Shown in pieces: positions 50,793-60,706 of a DNA stretch of 64,000 nucleotides. This stretch comes from Companilactobacillus pabuli. Lineage in GTDB: Bacteria; Bacillota; Bacilli; Lactobacillales; Lactobacillaceae. Below the pieces are notes generated by a model that was not told the DNA's origin, ran no database searches, and saw nothing but the letters and a program-made list of their open reading frames with translations. How positions within the stretch are numbered: the first letter of the stretch is position 1; every line of letters starts with the position of its first letter. The position numbers and the translations under genes are program-made. The stretch is from positions 124,001 to 188,000 of the forward strand of contig NZ_CP049366.1 in the NCBI RefSeq assembly GCF_014058425.1. The letters are read 5' to 3'.

Positions 50793-51656
50793 TTCGGCAA
50801 CACCGTCGAGATGAAATAAGGATGCCGTGTTTTTAAAAATATGTTTAGCAGTGTCAGCTTTGTTCATCGTATATAAGTGAACACCGGAGACGTCATTTGT
50901 TACTAAGTCAACAATCTGATCAACTGCATAAGCGATGCCAGCTTCTTTTAAAGAAACGGGATTATCTTTGTATTTGTCCAAAATATTGATAAATTTCTTA
51001 GGTAATCTGGCAGCACAGTTTTCGATGACATGGAGGGCCTGTTTACGATTAACGATGGGCATGATTCCCGCCAAGATAGGGACGTTGATATCGGCAATGG
51101 CACATTCTTCTTGAAAACGATAGAACTGTTCGTTGTCATAAAATAATTGAGTGATTAATTGATCACATCCGGAGTCGACTTTGTTCTTGAGATGTTTGAT
51201 ATCATCGATTCTATTTTTGGAATCAGGATGAACTTCAGGGTAGCAAGCTCCAGAAACTGTGAAATCAGGTTTTTCTTGTTTGATGAACTGAGTTAAATCG
51301 CTAGCATATTTGAAGTCTTTTTCAGGAACGTAACCTTCGACAATATCGCCACGCAAAGCTAAAACTTGGTGGATGTTCATTTTTTCTAGACGGTTCAAGA
51401 TTGATCTAACCTCTGTTTTAGTGACATAGGCAGCAGGCATGTGGACCATTGTGTGGCAATGTAAATTGTCTTTGACATATTTGGCGAGATTGATAGTTGT
51501 TTCTTCGTAATTTAATTTGTGATTGCTAGCAGTAACACTGATAAAACTAGGATTCAGTCCCTTTAATTGATCCAAAGTGTCGGTCAAATTGTCCACACCA
51601 ACTTGAGAATTAGGAGGGAAGACTTCAAATGATAAAGTAGGATTAGTTTCTGTCAT
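50790..51656 (-). CDS. metF: 5,10-methylenetetrahydrofolate reductase
   Basis: This is a 288-residue TIM-barrel flavoprotein. Family landmarks are LSFEVFPPN at the start (Glu of the active site), [26 protein letters not shown] and LITQLFYDN. It makes 5-methyl-tetrahydrofolate, the methyl donor for MetE. Its start lies 14 bases inside the end of metE, so the two are co-transcribed and coupled. Confidence 0.95.
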   Translation of the reverse strand: MTETNPTLSFEVFPPNSQVGVDNLTDTLDQLKGLNPSFISVTASNHKLNYEETTINLAKYVKDNLHCHTMVHMPAAYVTKTEVRSILNRLEKMNIHQVLALRGDIVEGYVPEKDFKYASDLTQFIKQEKPDFTVSGACYPEVHPDSKNRIDDIKHLKNKVDSGCDQLITQLFYDNEQFYRFQEECAIADINVPILAGIMPIVNRKQALHVIENCAARLPKKFINILDKYKDNPVSLKEAGIAYAVDQIVDLVTNDVSGVHLYTMNKADTAKHIFKNTASLFHLDGVAE

Positions 51657-53904
51657 TTATCAACAACTCCTCTCTAACTTCCTTAGCAGCAGTTGTGAGA
51701 TTTTCAACACTGGCTTTGGCCTCTTTAATACCACGAGTTTTTAGTCCACAGTCGGGATTGATCCAAACCTTTTCTTGGGGGACCTTTTGTAAAATTTTGT
51801 GGATAGTAGTTTTGATTTCTTCAACTGATGGAATACGTGGTGAGTGGATATCGTAAACCCCAGGTCCGACTTGAAGTTGAAAGTTTTCTTTTTGGAGTGC
51901 ATCGAGGATTTCCAAATTGGAACGGGAAGCCTCAAATGAAATGACATCAGCATCCATATTTTGAATGGCTGGAATAATATCAGTAAATTCGGAATAGCAC
52001 ATGTGAGTGTGAATTTGTGTCGTTGGTTGAACCTTGCTGTGAACTAGTCGGAAAGCGGGAATAGCCCAATCGAGATATTCAGAATACCAGTCGGTTTTAC
52101 GAAGTGGTAATTTTTCTCTTAAAGCAGCTTCGTCGATTTGGATAATCTTGATGCCATTTTTCTCGAGATCTAGTACCTCATCCTGGATAGCCAAAGCAAT
52201 TTGGATAGTTGATTCTTTGACAGAAATATCTTCACGAGGGAAAGACCAGTTCAAAATTGTAACAGGTCCAGTCAACATACCTTTAACGATTTTGTCAGTC
52301 TGACTTTGGGCAAATTTAGACCACTTAACAGTGATAGGTTTATTTCTAGCCACGTCACCCCAAATAATTGGTGGTTTAACGCCACGAGTTCCGTATGATT
52401 GTACCCAACCATTTTTACTAAATAAGTAGCCATCGAGGTTTTGACCGAAGTATTCCACCATGTCGTTACGTTCAAATTCACCATGAACTAGGACATCGAT
52501 GCCGATTTCTTCTTGCCAGTCTAGCCATTCTTTGATGTGATTAGCGATGAATTCGTCATATTCTGCTTGAGAAATTTCTTTATGTCTGAACTGGGCACGG
52601 ATTTTTTTGACAGCTTTAGTTTGAGGAAAAGATCCGATGGTTGTCGTTGGTAAAAGTGGAAGTTGGAATTCTTGTTTTTGGATGGCAGCTCTTTCTTGAA
52701 GGTTAGGATGTCTGACGAATGAATCAGCGGTCAAACTATCAACACGTTTTTTAACTGATTCGTTAGGTTGAACACGTTGTTGATCAAACAATTGTTGATT
52801 TTTGGCAATTAAATCGGTGTTGCCATCGAGGATTGCTTGCAAGTCAGCTAACTCAGATAATTTTTCTTTAGCAAAAGCGAAATGTTGCTTAATTTCTGGA
52901 TCAAAAGTTTCATTTTCAATTGTGAAGGGTACGTGGAGTAGTGAACAAGAAGTTGAAATAACCAGGTTTTTAACAGGTAAACTGTTGATCAAATCGATAG
53001 TCTTTTGATAGTGATTGCGCCAGATATTTTTACCGTTAACAACTCCAGCAAAAAGAATTTTGTCATCTGGAAAGCCACTTTGAACTAGTTGAGCCGTTTT
53101 TCGTCCTTCGTGAAAGTCTAAGCCGATACCTTCAATATTTAAGTTGATCAAATCTTGATAAACATCACGCACATCACCAAAGTAGGTTTGGACTAAGATT
53201 TTGAGGTTAGCTTTATTTTGCAAGAGCTTTTGATAAATATTCTCGAACAAAGTCTTCTTATCACCTGTGACATCTTTGACTAATTCTGGTTCATCTAATT
53301 GAATCCATTGAGCACCTTGATTGGATAATTTTTCAAAGACTTCTTGATAAGCAGTGACTAATTGATCGACAAAATCTGTAGGTGTCGCGTCATGAAATTC
53401 GCTCAAACTCAAAAGTGTGAAGGGACCGACGATGACAGGACGTGTTTGAATACCTGCATCTTTAGCTTCTTGATATTCGTTGAAGATTTTATTGTCATTT
53501 AATTTGATGTTGGTCGTTTTGGTGAATTGTGGTACTAAATAGTGGTAGTTAGTGTTGTACCATTTCTTCATGGGAAGAGCCTTTAAGTCACCTTTTTCTC
53601 CTTGATAACCGCGAGCCAATGCGAAGTAACAATCGAGGTTTGATAAGTCCAGTTTTTTGGCAGCGTCTGGGATGATATTAAATAGGTAGGCAGTGTCTAA
53701 AGTTGTATCGAAAAATGAAAAATCATTACTAGGAATGTCATCAATACCGGCTTGTTTGATCAATTGCCAATGCTTAAGACGTAATCCTTTGGCAAAATCT
53801 AACAATTCTGTTTCAGAAATTTCATTGCGCCAGTATTTTTCAGTGTTGAATTTTAGTTCACGGTTTTCACCAATGCGTGGAAAACCAATAATTGATGTTG
53901 TCAT
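51643..53904 (-). CDS. metE: Cobalamin-independent methionine synthase
   Basis: This is a 753-residue, full-length protein with two barrels. The N-terminal half begins with [18 protein letters not shown]. The C-terminal catalytic half has the zinc ligands in THMCYSEF (His, Cys) and [10 protein letters not shown] (Cys), plus the homocysteine-binding TTIGSFPQT. It transfers a methyl group from methyl-tetrahydrofolate to homocysteine. It starts at ATG behind AAAGGGGA and leads the metE-metF operon, controlled by the MET-box upstream. Confidence 0.97.
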   Translation of the reverse strand: MTTSIIGFPRIGENRELKFNTEKYWRNEISETELLDFAKGLRLKHWQLIKQAGIDDIPSNDFSFFDTTLDTAYLFNIIPDAAKKLDLSNLDCYFALARGYQGEKGDLKALPMKKWYNTNYHYLVPQFTKTTNIKLNDNKIFNEYQEAKDAGIQTRPVIVGPFTLLSLSEFHDATPTDFVDQLVTAYQEVFEKLSNQGAQWIQLDEPELVKDVTGDKKTLFENIYQKLLQNKANLKILVQTYFGDVRDVYQDLINLNIEGIGLDFHEGRKTAQLVQSGFPDDKILFAGVVNGKNIWRNHYQKTIDLINSLPVKNLVISTSCSLLHVPFTIENETFDPEIKQHFAFAKEKLSELADLQAILDGNTDLIAKNQQLFDQQRVQPNESVKKRVDSLTADSFVRHPNLQERAAIQKQEFQLPLLPTTTIGSFPQTKAVKKIRAQFRHKEISQAEYDEFIANHIKEWLDWQEEIGIDVLVHGEFERNDMVEYFGQNLDGYLFSKNGWVQSYGTRGVKPPIIWGDVARNKPITVKWSKFAQSQTDKIVKGMLTGPVTILNWSFPREDISVKESTIQIALAIQDEVLDLEKNGIKIIQIDEAALREKLPLRKTDWYSEYLDWAIPAFRLVHSKVQPTTQIHTHMCYSEFTDIIPAIQNMDADVISFEASRSNLEILDALQKENFQLQVGPGVYDIHSPRIPSVEEIKTTIHKILQKVPQEKVWINPDCGLKTRGIKEAKASVENLTTAAKEVREELLINDRN

Positions 53905-53989
53905 AAATAAGTCCCCTTTGTGGTAGTTATTGACTATTAATCTACCATCGAAAGAGGATATTGAATAACTGATAATAATAATGATGGGT

Positions 53990-54006
53990 TATAGTTTAAA
54001 ACTATA
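53990..54006. promoter_or_regulatory. MET-box operator between metE and the LysR gene
   Basis: TATAGTTTAAAACTATA is a perfect inverted repeat and fits the published MET-box pattern TATAGTTTnAAACTATA of MetR/MtaR-type regulators in Lactobacillales. The repeat can be extended one base on each side. It covers the -35 region (53992-53997) of the LysR promoter (-10 TATAAT at 54015-54020), so autorepression is expected, with activation of metE. Confidence 0.85.
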
Positions 54007-54043
54007 AGTTGGACTATAATAAAACAAAAACTGGAGTAAGCTG

Positions 54044-54988
54044 ATGAGAATTCAACAACTGGAATATCTAGAAACAATTGTCAAAACGGGCTCTTTCAAT
54101 GAAGCCGCAAAGCAGCTTTATTTGACCCAGCCTAGTCTTTCCAACGCTATTAAAGAATTAGAATCGGAAATGGGGATTCAAATTTTATTGCGCAGTAAAT
54201 TGGGTGTGACTTTGACCGATGATGGGCGAGAATTCATGATTTATGCTCGACAGGTTTTGGATCAAGTTCAATTATTGAAAGGTCGTTATGAAAAGAGCCC
54301 GGTTCGTAAACAAGCCTTTTCGGTGTCAGCTCAACATTACGCCTTTGTTGTCCATGCCTTTGTAGAGTTGATTAAAACCGTCTCGGCAGATGAGTATCAA
54401 TTTACTTTGCGTGAAACTGAAACGGAAAATATTTTGACTGACTTGTCGAGTTTCAAGAGTGAAATTGGAATTTTGTATTTGAATAACTTCAATAGACGCG
54501 TATTAGAAAAGTTGTTTAAAGAATATGACCTAGAGTTCACACCGTTATTCAAAGCTTCGCCACACGTCTTCGTTGGTCGGCAAAATCCTTTGACAAAAAA
54601 GAAAAGAGTAACTTTGGCTGATTTAGCAGATTATCCTTATTTATCTTATGAGCAGGGCGACAATAATTCGTTTTATTTTTCAGAAGAAATCTTGAGTACT
54701 TTGGATCGTAAGAAAAATATTAAAGTCAGTGATCGAGCTACGATTTTTAATTTGATGGTCGGATTGAACGGCTATACAATCAGTTCTGGAATCATCAGCA
54801 ATAAATTGAATGATGACAAGATTGTAGCAATTCCTTTAGATGTCGATGATTCAATGACGTTAGGTTGGTTAAAACACAACCAATTGGAGCTCAGTCCGAT
54901 TGCTAAAAATTATTTAGAGATGTTGAAAGAACATATTAAAGGTTATGGCTTTGATATTATAGATGAAAAAACAGATCACACAAATTGA
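54044..54988 (+). CDS. LysR-family regulator of methionine genes (MetR/MtaR-like)
   Basis: This is a 314-residue protein. The N-terminal winged helix-turn-helix (residues ~1-60: LEYLETIVKTGSFNEAAKQLYLTQPSLSNAIKELE) is followed by a two-lobed effector domain. It is divergent from metE and shares a MET-box with it, strongly suggesting control of methionine synthesis, probably with homocysteine or O-acetylserine as effector (family knowledge). It ends at a shared terminator. Confidence 0.87.
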   Translation: MRIQQLEYLETIVKTGSFNEAAKQLYLTQPSLSNAIKELESEMGIQILLRSKLGVTLTDDGREFMIYARQVLDQVQLLKGRYEKSPVRKQAFSVSAQHYAFVVHAFVELIKTVSADEYQFTLRETETENILTDLSSFKSEIGILYLNNFNRRVLEKLFKEYDLEFTPLFKASPHVFVGRQNPLTKKKRVTLADLADYPYLSYEQGDNNSFYFSEEILSTLDRKKNIKVSDRATIFNLMVGLNGYTISSGIISNKLNDDKIVAIPLDVDDSMTLGWLKHNQLELSPIAKNYLEMLKEHIKGYGFDIIDEKTDHTN

Positions 54989-55003
54989 GGTGTGGTCTGT
55001 TTT
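54966..55003. terminator. Bidirectional terminator between the LysR and GNAT genes
   Basis: AAAACAGATCACAC and GTGTGGTCTGTTTT pair with a short loop. Confidence 0.78.
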
Positions 55004-55484
55004 AATTTAGCGATTTAATAAAAAAGCCATCCATAGCGCCGCTATGCAAACTCTCTTCAATTGGTCCAGCTAATTTGGTAAAGCCAGCTTTGTGATAGAC
55101 GTGTATGGCTGCTTTTAAATTGTGATGAGTCTCTAGATATAATTTATCGTAGCCAGCTTTTTTAGCAGCCTGTTCGACTAAAGAAATTAATTGATAACTC
55201 AGGTGGTGACCTTGGGCAGCTTTAGATAGGTAGAGTTTTTGCAATTCAGCAATATTTTTCTCAAGGTCAAATTCAGCAAATCCAGCGCCACCAACTACTT
55301 CTTGAAAATCGTCAACGACAACGAAATAATCACGCCGAGCTTTTTCATAAAATTGACTAAGAGTATCGAGATTTTTGTCAAAGTAAGCTGTACCGGGAAT
55401 GTCTAAGTGAGCAGCTTTTAGATCTGCTTGTAAAATATGCTTAATAGCCTGATTATCACTGGCTTGAATTGGACGAATTTTCAT
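55002..55484 (-). CDS. GNAT-family N-acetyltransferase
   Basis: This is a 160-residue protein. The start is the ATG at 55484 behind GAAGGTG; an upstream in-frame start lacks a site. The GNAT fold shows VVVDDFQEVVGGAGFAEF (strand 4), a pyrophosphate-loop-like LYLSKAAQGHHLSYQLISLVE and LYLETHHNLKAAIHVYHKAGF (motif B). The acceptor is unknown. Confidence 0.85.
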   Translation of the reverse strand: MKIRPIQASDNQAIKHILQADLKAAHLDIPGTAYFDKNLDTLSQFYEKARRDYFVVVDDFQEVVGGAGFAEFDLEKNIAELQKLYLSKAAQGHHLSYQLISLVEQAAKKAGYDKLYLETHHNLKAAIHVYHKAGFTKLAGPIEESLHSGAMDGFFIKSLN

Positions 55485-55528
55485 ACAAGCACCTTCTTTA
55501 TGGTAATTAATTTCATATAATAGCACAA

Positions 55529-55564
55529 AAAAGTTCACCTGCAAGATTATGCAAGTGAACTTCT
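55529..55564 (-). terminator. Leftward terminator of the lectin-WxL gene
   Basis: AAGTTCAC-c-TGCA and TGCA-a-GTGAACTT form the stem; read leftward it is followed by a T6 run. Confidence 0.8.
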
Positions 55565-55565
55565 T

Positions 55566-58007
55566 TTACTCATTAGGAAGTGATTCAGCAACGTTCCAAG
55601 TCAAAGTTCCGGTATACTGCCCGGCTGGAGAAACATTGAGTTGCTTTAAAAGTAGTCCAGTGTTTTTTGTCCATTCATCAGCAATGTTTTCGGTAACGTT
55701 AGTATCATGAGAAGTGTCTTCTTGATCGATAACAGTTGGCTCATCACTCAGCGTAGTGAAATCATCATCGTTATACTGACGATAGACCAAAGCTAAATTG
55801 TCGTTTAATGTTTCACCGTTTGAATATAGACCATTGGTTGTAACGGTCAATTGCCAAGGAGATCTTAAACTAGTTACGCTTAAATCAAAGTTGTTTTTTC
55901 TGGATAAATATTGTGTTGTATCACCATAATTAACATCTTGAAATTGTAATGATTTGGAAACCTCAAGACTAAGCATCTTATTGGGTTTAGTCGTTACATT
56001 ATACGTAACGGTGTTGGAAATTAATCCATTAGCCTGGTCAATTGCCTTAACGGTGACTTTTTGTGTGGAGTTGAGGGTAAAGAGATTCCAGAAATCATCG
56101 TCGTTTATTAAGGACTTGAGATCAATTGTTTGTTTAAAGCTATTTCCAGAAGCCGTTGCACCAACGTTATACGTTTTACTTTCAGCAGTAATTTGGTAAA
56201 TGACATTAGTAGTAGCCGTATCATCACCGAAGCTATGGTTGTCACTATAAGTCAGGGTATTTTCTAGATTTAGAGTAGCGTTATCGGACTTATAAAGTAA
56301 GTCAATATTAGAATTATCATTTGATAAATTAAACGTATATTGTTTAGGAGCTAGAATAGTAAATTCAGGACTATTAGTGGAAGAAATTTGGTTAGAACCA
56401 GTGAATGTGGCAACTGCTTTGTCGACGTTTATATCACTAGTAGTGTCATTATTAGCTGTAGCTGAAATAGTGATTTTGGCCGTTGTTCCGGCAGAACCAG
56501 TTTTGTTGCCAAGAGTTTTAGCCAAAGTATGTTGTAAAGTTTGATCGGTTAATTCACTTTGACTAATAGCTTCCTTAGTACCGTCGGCGTAGGTGATATA
56601 AGCCACATTTCCATCACTATCGGGTGTCAAAGTCACGTGATCGGGGATTTTAATTTTAGCAGCAATATCTTCCCAATTGACGTTACCTTGAAGATAGTTT
56701 AATTGATAGTTAAGAGCTAACTTATCACCATTAGCGACAGTTTTGTCAGTAGAATCAGCGTTGATAGTTTTGTTCAAGGTTGTATCAGTTATCGAGGCAT
56801 CGGCATCAGCGTAAAGTAAATCAGGGATTGAATCAAGAGCTACTAATTTACTGGCAACTGAGTCTGATGGTCCGTTAGCAGCAGTAAAGCCCCAGCGGAC
56901 TTTGCCATCGGTCGTATTTAACTTAGAAGTATCGACTTTAATAGTGTCAGTAGTAGGTTTGTAATCACCTTTGGTTGCAGTATTGTCAGAATAATCTAAA
57001 TTCTTATCATTGAAATAATAAGTCAATGTCGCATCGTTACTGCCTTCTGCAGCAGGTGTCCATTTGATCGTTACATGATGCCAATAGACAGGATTATTAT
57101 CCTCATCGTAAGCATCAATCAAATAATTAGCTTGAGGACTGATATGAACTAATCCAAAACCTGTTTTGAAAGGAAGAAAATTGCTATAACCGGAAATATC
57201 ACCTGATTGATAACTATCAGCCAATCCAGGATAAGTTAAAGCAATGTGACCATATGTACCACCAGAACCATAACGAGCAGTATCTGGAAAGCCAAGTGCC
57301 GTTAGATTAGAAGTTGAAGTACCAAATTGGGTATCAAAACCATTTAAAGTGAAATAGCGATAGGCAGATGGAAAACTTACGCCATTATTATTAAGTGGCT
57401 TATTACTAGAATTATAGAAATTATTTTTATCAGTATCGAATTCCAAAGCAACACTGTTTTGAATAGCCGTATTTTTAATGTAATCTTGTTTAGCACCTGT
57501 ACCACCAATAAGCTCAACTCTGGAAGCATCATAACCGTAAACACCGATACCTTCTAGACCCGCACCCAAAGCGGAGATTCCATTAGAATCATTTTGAAGG
57601 ACGAAGGTGATTCCTTCACTATTAACATCAGAAGATCCGTCACCACTACCAAAGTAAAGCCAAGCAGAAATGGTTTGTTCTTTTTTGATATCAAAAGATT
57701 TATCGGTCGACCACATCGAACCGTAAGTGTTTTTACCACTTGCTAGAGCAATAACATTTCCACTAGCGGAGTTATTACCTGAGTGATCAACGATTTGAGC
57801 AGAGTTAGTATCGTAAATATCTTTTGAGTCGTAGACATTAGGTTTAGCATTCGACATGTAATTACTGATACCAATACCGTTGGGAGCGTTGTTTAAAACT
57901 GATAAATCAGTATCATTAGTCAAAGCTGCATTAATATTCGTTGCTGGTAAGATTGTAAAAAGGGCCGTAGCAATGATTAGACTTTTGAAAATTTGATTTA
58001 GTTTCAT
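55566..58007 (-). CDS. Secreted L-type-lectin-like protein with C-terminal WxL domain
   Basis: This is an 813-residue protein. The start is the ATG at 58007 behind GGGAGGAG. The signal ends near NINAA. Residues ~30-360 look like a bacterial L-type (legume-like) lectin domain (ISAWLYFGSGDGSSDVNSEGITFVLQND, VALEFDTDKNN, GFGLVHISPQANYLIDAYD, WHHVTIKWTPA). Several beta repeats follow, then a WxL domain (~residues 660-813: SPWQLTV, and the distal YTGTLTWNV). WxL domains bind peptidoglycan non-covalently. No DUF916 or other WxL-cluster partner is adjacent. Confidence 0.83.
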   Translation of the reverse strand: MKLNQIFKSLIIATALFTILPATNINAALTNDTDLSVLNNAPNGIGISNYMSNAKPNVYDSKDIYDTNSAQIVDHSGNNSASGNVIALASGKNTYGSMWSTDKSFDIKKEQTISAWLYFGSGDGSSDVNSEGITFVLQNDSNGISALGAGLEGIGVYGYDASRVELIGGTGAKQDYIKNTAIQNSVALEFDTDKNNFYNSSNKPLNNNGVSFPSAYRYFTLNGFDTQFGTSTSNLTALGFPDTARYGSGGTYGHIALTYPGLADSYQSGDISGYSNFLPFKTGFGLVHISPQANYLIDAYDEDNNPVYWHHVTIKWTPAAEGSNDATLTYYFNDKNLDYSDNTATKGDYKPTTDTIKVDTSKLNTTDGKVRWGFTAANGPSDSVASKLVALDSIPDLLYADADASITDTTLNKTINADSTDKTVANGDKLALNYQLNYLQGNVNWEDIAAKIKIPDHVTLTPDSDGNVAYITYADGTKEAISQSELTDQTLQHTLAKTLGNKTGSAGTTAKITISATANNDTTSDINVDKAVATFTGSNQISSTNSPEFTILAPKQYTFNLSNDNSNIDLLYKSDNATLNLENTLTYSDNHSFGDDTATTNVIYQITAESKTYNVGATASGNSFKQTIDLKSLINDDDFWNLFTLNSTQKVTVKAIDQANGLISNTVTYNVTTKPNKMLSLEVSKSLQFQDVNYGDTTQYLSRKNNFDLSVTSLRSPWQLTVTTNGLYSNGETLNDNLALVYRQYNDDDFTTLSDEPTVIDQEDTSHDTNVTENIADEWTKNTGLLLKQLNVSPAGQYTGTLTWNVAESLPNE

Positions 58008-58262
58008 AATAAAAAACTCCTCCCTCAAATATTTGCTCTATAAGTAATATTATATCGGGTTATATATCAAAATATTTTCAAAAAATATATGTTTTTCTAT
58101 CGATATTTGGTAATTAGGAAATAATTATAAGAAATCAAGGAATTATTGAGTTATAAATTGATAGTTTTTCATTTTCAGAAATAAAAATCCAATTATACCA
58201 ATCCAATAAAAATACCTAAAAGTTGTATCATAAAGGTAAGAATATGTTTGGAGGAAAAATTT

Positions 58263-58907
58263 ATGGAATTCACGAAAATTGATTTAGATACTTGGACTCG
58301 CAAAGAAGTGTTCAACCATTTTATTGAACAAAAAACTACTTATAACATGACTAGCAACGTTTCCATCACTAAGGCGGTTAAATTTGCTAAAGATAATAAC
58401 TATGACTTTTATCCATTATTTATTTATTCAATTGTCAGAGTAATTAATTCAAACTATCTTTATCGCATGGATTTCAATGAACAAGGCGAATTAGGTTATT
58501 ACGACAGTAGTGTGCCATTTTATTCGATTTTTGATAGTCGAACAGAATTGTCCTCTCATATCGACACACCAGATGCTTATACATTTGCGGAATTTGATCG
58601 TGACTATTTGAGTGATGTTAAGAAGTACCGTGGTACTGGTAAATTGTTCCCTAAACAACCTGTTCCAAAAAATGTAGTCAATATTTCGATGATTCCCTGG
58701 GTTAATTACACTGGATTTAATCTTAATAGCAGTAATAAGGATAATTATTTACTACCAACTGTAACAGCAGGGAGATTCGAAAGAACTGGCGATGAAATCA
58801 AGTTGCCAGTCACTTTCCAAATTCATCATGCTGTTTGTGATGGCTATCATGCTTCACAATTCTTTATTAAATTACAAGATATTTTGAATAATGTTGATGA
58901 ATTGTAA
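58263..58907 (+). CDS. Chloramphenicol O-acetyltransferase-like protein (CatA family)
   Basis: This is a 214-residue protein. The start is the ATG at 58263 behind GGAGG. It has the CAT landmarks RKEVFNHF, YPLFIYSIVRVIN, NISMIPWVNYTGF and the catalytic IHHAVCDGYHASQF (His pair at 188-189). Length and motifs are those of type A enzymes. Whether it accepts chloramphenicol is not shown; chromosomal homologues can be inactive toward it. An efflux-pump gene follows on the same strand. Confidence 0.85.
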   Translation: MEFTKIDLDTWTRKEVFNHFIEQKTTYNMTSNVSITKAVKFAKDNNYDFYPLFIYSIVRVINSNYLYRMDFNEQGELGYYDSSVPFYSIFDSRTELSSHIDTPDAYTFAEFDRDYLSDVKKYRGTGKLFPKQPVPKNVVNISMIPWVNYTGFNLNSSNKDNYLLPTVTAGRFERTGDEIKLPVTFQIHHAVCDGYHASQFFIKLQDILNNVDEL

Positions 58908-58982
58908 TTGATGTTTGTCTGATTAAGGTGATAAGCCTATAATTGAAAAGCAGAGAAGCTTTTTCAGTAAATGAAAGTTACT

Positions 58983-59030
58983 AAAGAGTAAGACATTGCA
59001 CATTGTGTGGGTCTTATTTTTTATTTTTTG
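58983..59030 (+). terminator. Probable terminator after the CAT-like gene
   Basis: AAGAC-at-TGCACA and TGTG-tg-GGTCTT pair imperfectly, followed by a T-rich stretch. Confidence 0.5.
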
Positions 59031-59057
59031 AAATTATTATAGGAAAGAAGTAGGGGT

Positions 59058-60539
59058 ATGAGTAGGAATCGCAAAATATTAGTTACTTTTGCATTAGTTT
59101 TATCCAATATGATGGCGGGACTAGATGCAACGATTATTAATACCGCTTTGCCAGCCATTATCAGTGATTTGCATGGGATTCAATATATGGGTTGGATCGT
59201 TGCTATTTTCCTATTAGGGATGGCCGTTTCAACACCGTTATGGAGTAAATTTGGCGAAAAGAAGGGTAATAAAGTCGCCTATATTACTGCAACAATAGTT
59301 TTCATGATTGGAGCTTTGTTTCAAGGATTAGCTCCCAATATTATTTGGTTTATTACCGCTAGATGTGTCATGGGGATTGGCGCTGGAGGAATGAACACGA
59401 TTCCTTTCATCATTTATTCGCAGATATTTAAAAACATCAAACGTCGTTCCCAAGTTATCGGAATTGCTTCAGCCGGATTCAGTGGAACCTCGATTGTTGG
59501 GCCTTTGATTGGTGGTTGGATTGTTGATACATTTAGTTGGCACTGGGTCTTCTACATTAATTTGCCTTTAGCTTTGTTATCAATCACAATCGTATCTATC
59601 TTCTTCAAGATCAAAGAGCAATTGAATCAAGCCAAAGTCGATTACCGTGGTGCTATTTTAATGGTATTAGGTTTAACATCATTTTTGATAGGAATTCAAT
59701 TGCTAGGAGTTTCTTCTATTTATGCCGTATTAGCATTCATCGTTATCGGAGCGTTATTGATTTATTGGATGTCACGCGTTGAAAATAAAGTCGAGGATCC
59801 AATTGTTCCTAATCGTTTATTCAAAAATGAAAAGCTAGTAATTGATTTGATTTTGTTTGCTCTACTGTGGGGATCATTTGTGGCTTTTAATATCTACATT
59901 CCAATGTGGGCTCAAGGAATTATGGGCTTGAGCGCCTTAATTGGAGGAATGACACAGATTCCTGGGGCAATTGCTAATTTTATCGGATCAGAATTAGAGC
60001 CATTGATTCAAAGAAAAATGAGTCGTTATGCAATTATAGCTATTGGGACAGCTTTATTCTTCATTTCCTTTGCTGGATTGTACTGGGCTAGTCAAACCGC
60101 TAGTTATACATTCTTATTGATCATGGGTGTGTTCGAAGGTTTTGGTGTCGGAATTTGTTTCAATGCCTTGTTGATTGCCGTACAATTTGATGTCGAAAGT
60201 CGAGATGTTCCTATTTCAACTTCATTTGCTTACTTAGTTAGAATTTTGAGTCAAACCTTCATGTCATCGATTTATGGTGTTATCTTGAACCTTGCTCTAA
60301 TTAAGGGTGTCAAAGAGAGTAGCGGTCACATAACGATGGCTATGATGAATAAGTTGAGTAACGCTGCGGTTGCTAAAGAATTGCCTAAAGCTTATATTCC
60401 TGAAATGAAAAATATTTTCTTCCACGGAATTCATAATATTATGCTGACAGCACTTATTTTGATTATTTTAGTTATTATCATTTTAGGCTACTTATTTAGA
60501 AGAGAAGCTATTAAGAAACATCAAGTTAAAGTAAATTAA
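59058..60539 (+). CDS. DHA2-family (EmrB/QacA-like) 14-helix drug efflux transporter
   Basis: This is a 493-residue protein behind AGTAGGGG. Fourteen membrane segments are expected. It has the motif D1 region GLDATIINTALPAI, motif A-like WSKFGEKKGNKVAY, motif B ARCVMGIGAGG and motif C SGTSIVGPLIGGWIVD. It exports toxic compounds using the proton gradient. The substrate is unknown. It ends at a strong terminator. Confidence 0.9.
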   Translation: MSRNRKILVTFALVLSNMMAGLDATIINTALPAIISDLHGIQYMGWIVAIFLLGMAVSTPLWSKFGEKKGNKVAYITATIVFMIGALFQGLAPNIIWFITARCVMGIGAGGMNTIPFIIYSQIFKNIKRRSQVIGIASAGFSGTSIVGPLIGGWIVDTFSWHWVFYINLPLALLSITIVSIFFKIKEQLNQAKVDYRGAILMVLGLTSFLIGIQLLGVSSIYAVLAFIVIGALLIYWMSRVENKVEDPIVPNRLFKNEKLVIDLILFALLWGSFVAFNIYIPMWAQGIMGLSALIGGMTQIPGAIANFIGSELEPLIQRKMSRYAIIAIGTALFFISFAGLYWASQTASYTFLLIMGVFEGFGVGICFNALLIAVQFDVESRDVPISTSFAYLVRILSQTFMSSIYGVILNLALIKGVKESSGHITMAMMNKLSNAAVAKELPKAYIPEMKNIFFHGIHNIMLTALILIILVIIILGYLFRREAIKKHQVKVN

Positions 60540-60541
60540 AA

Positions 60542-60577
60542 GCAATCTCACTGTTGAGGTGAGATTGCTTTTTTTGT
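60542..60577 (+). terminator. Rho-independent terminator
   Basis: AAAGCAATCTCAC and GTGAGATTGCTTT form a perfect 13-pair stem with a T7 tail. Confidence 0.88.
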
Positions 60578-60626
60578 AGGTTCGGTATCATAAATCACAG
60601 AAATAATCCTTTATTCAATAATAATA

Positions 60627-60655
60627 TTGATCGGTAATTTGTTTATCGTTATAGT
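60627..60655 (+). promoter_or_regulatory. Promoter of the DUF262 gene
   Basis: TTGATC (60627-60632), a 17-base spacer and TATAGT (60650-60655). Confidence 0.6.
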
Positions 60656-60706
60656 AAATATATGTAGCTTTTTATAAATCAAATATCTAAGGGGAAAGTA
60701 ATTATT

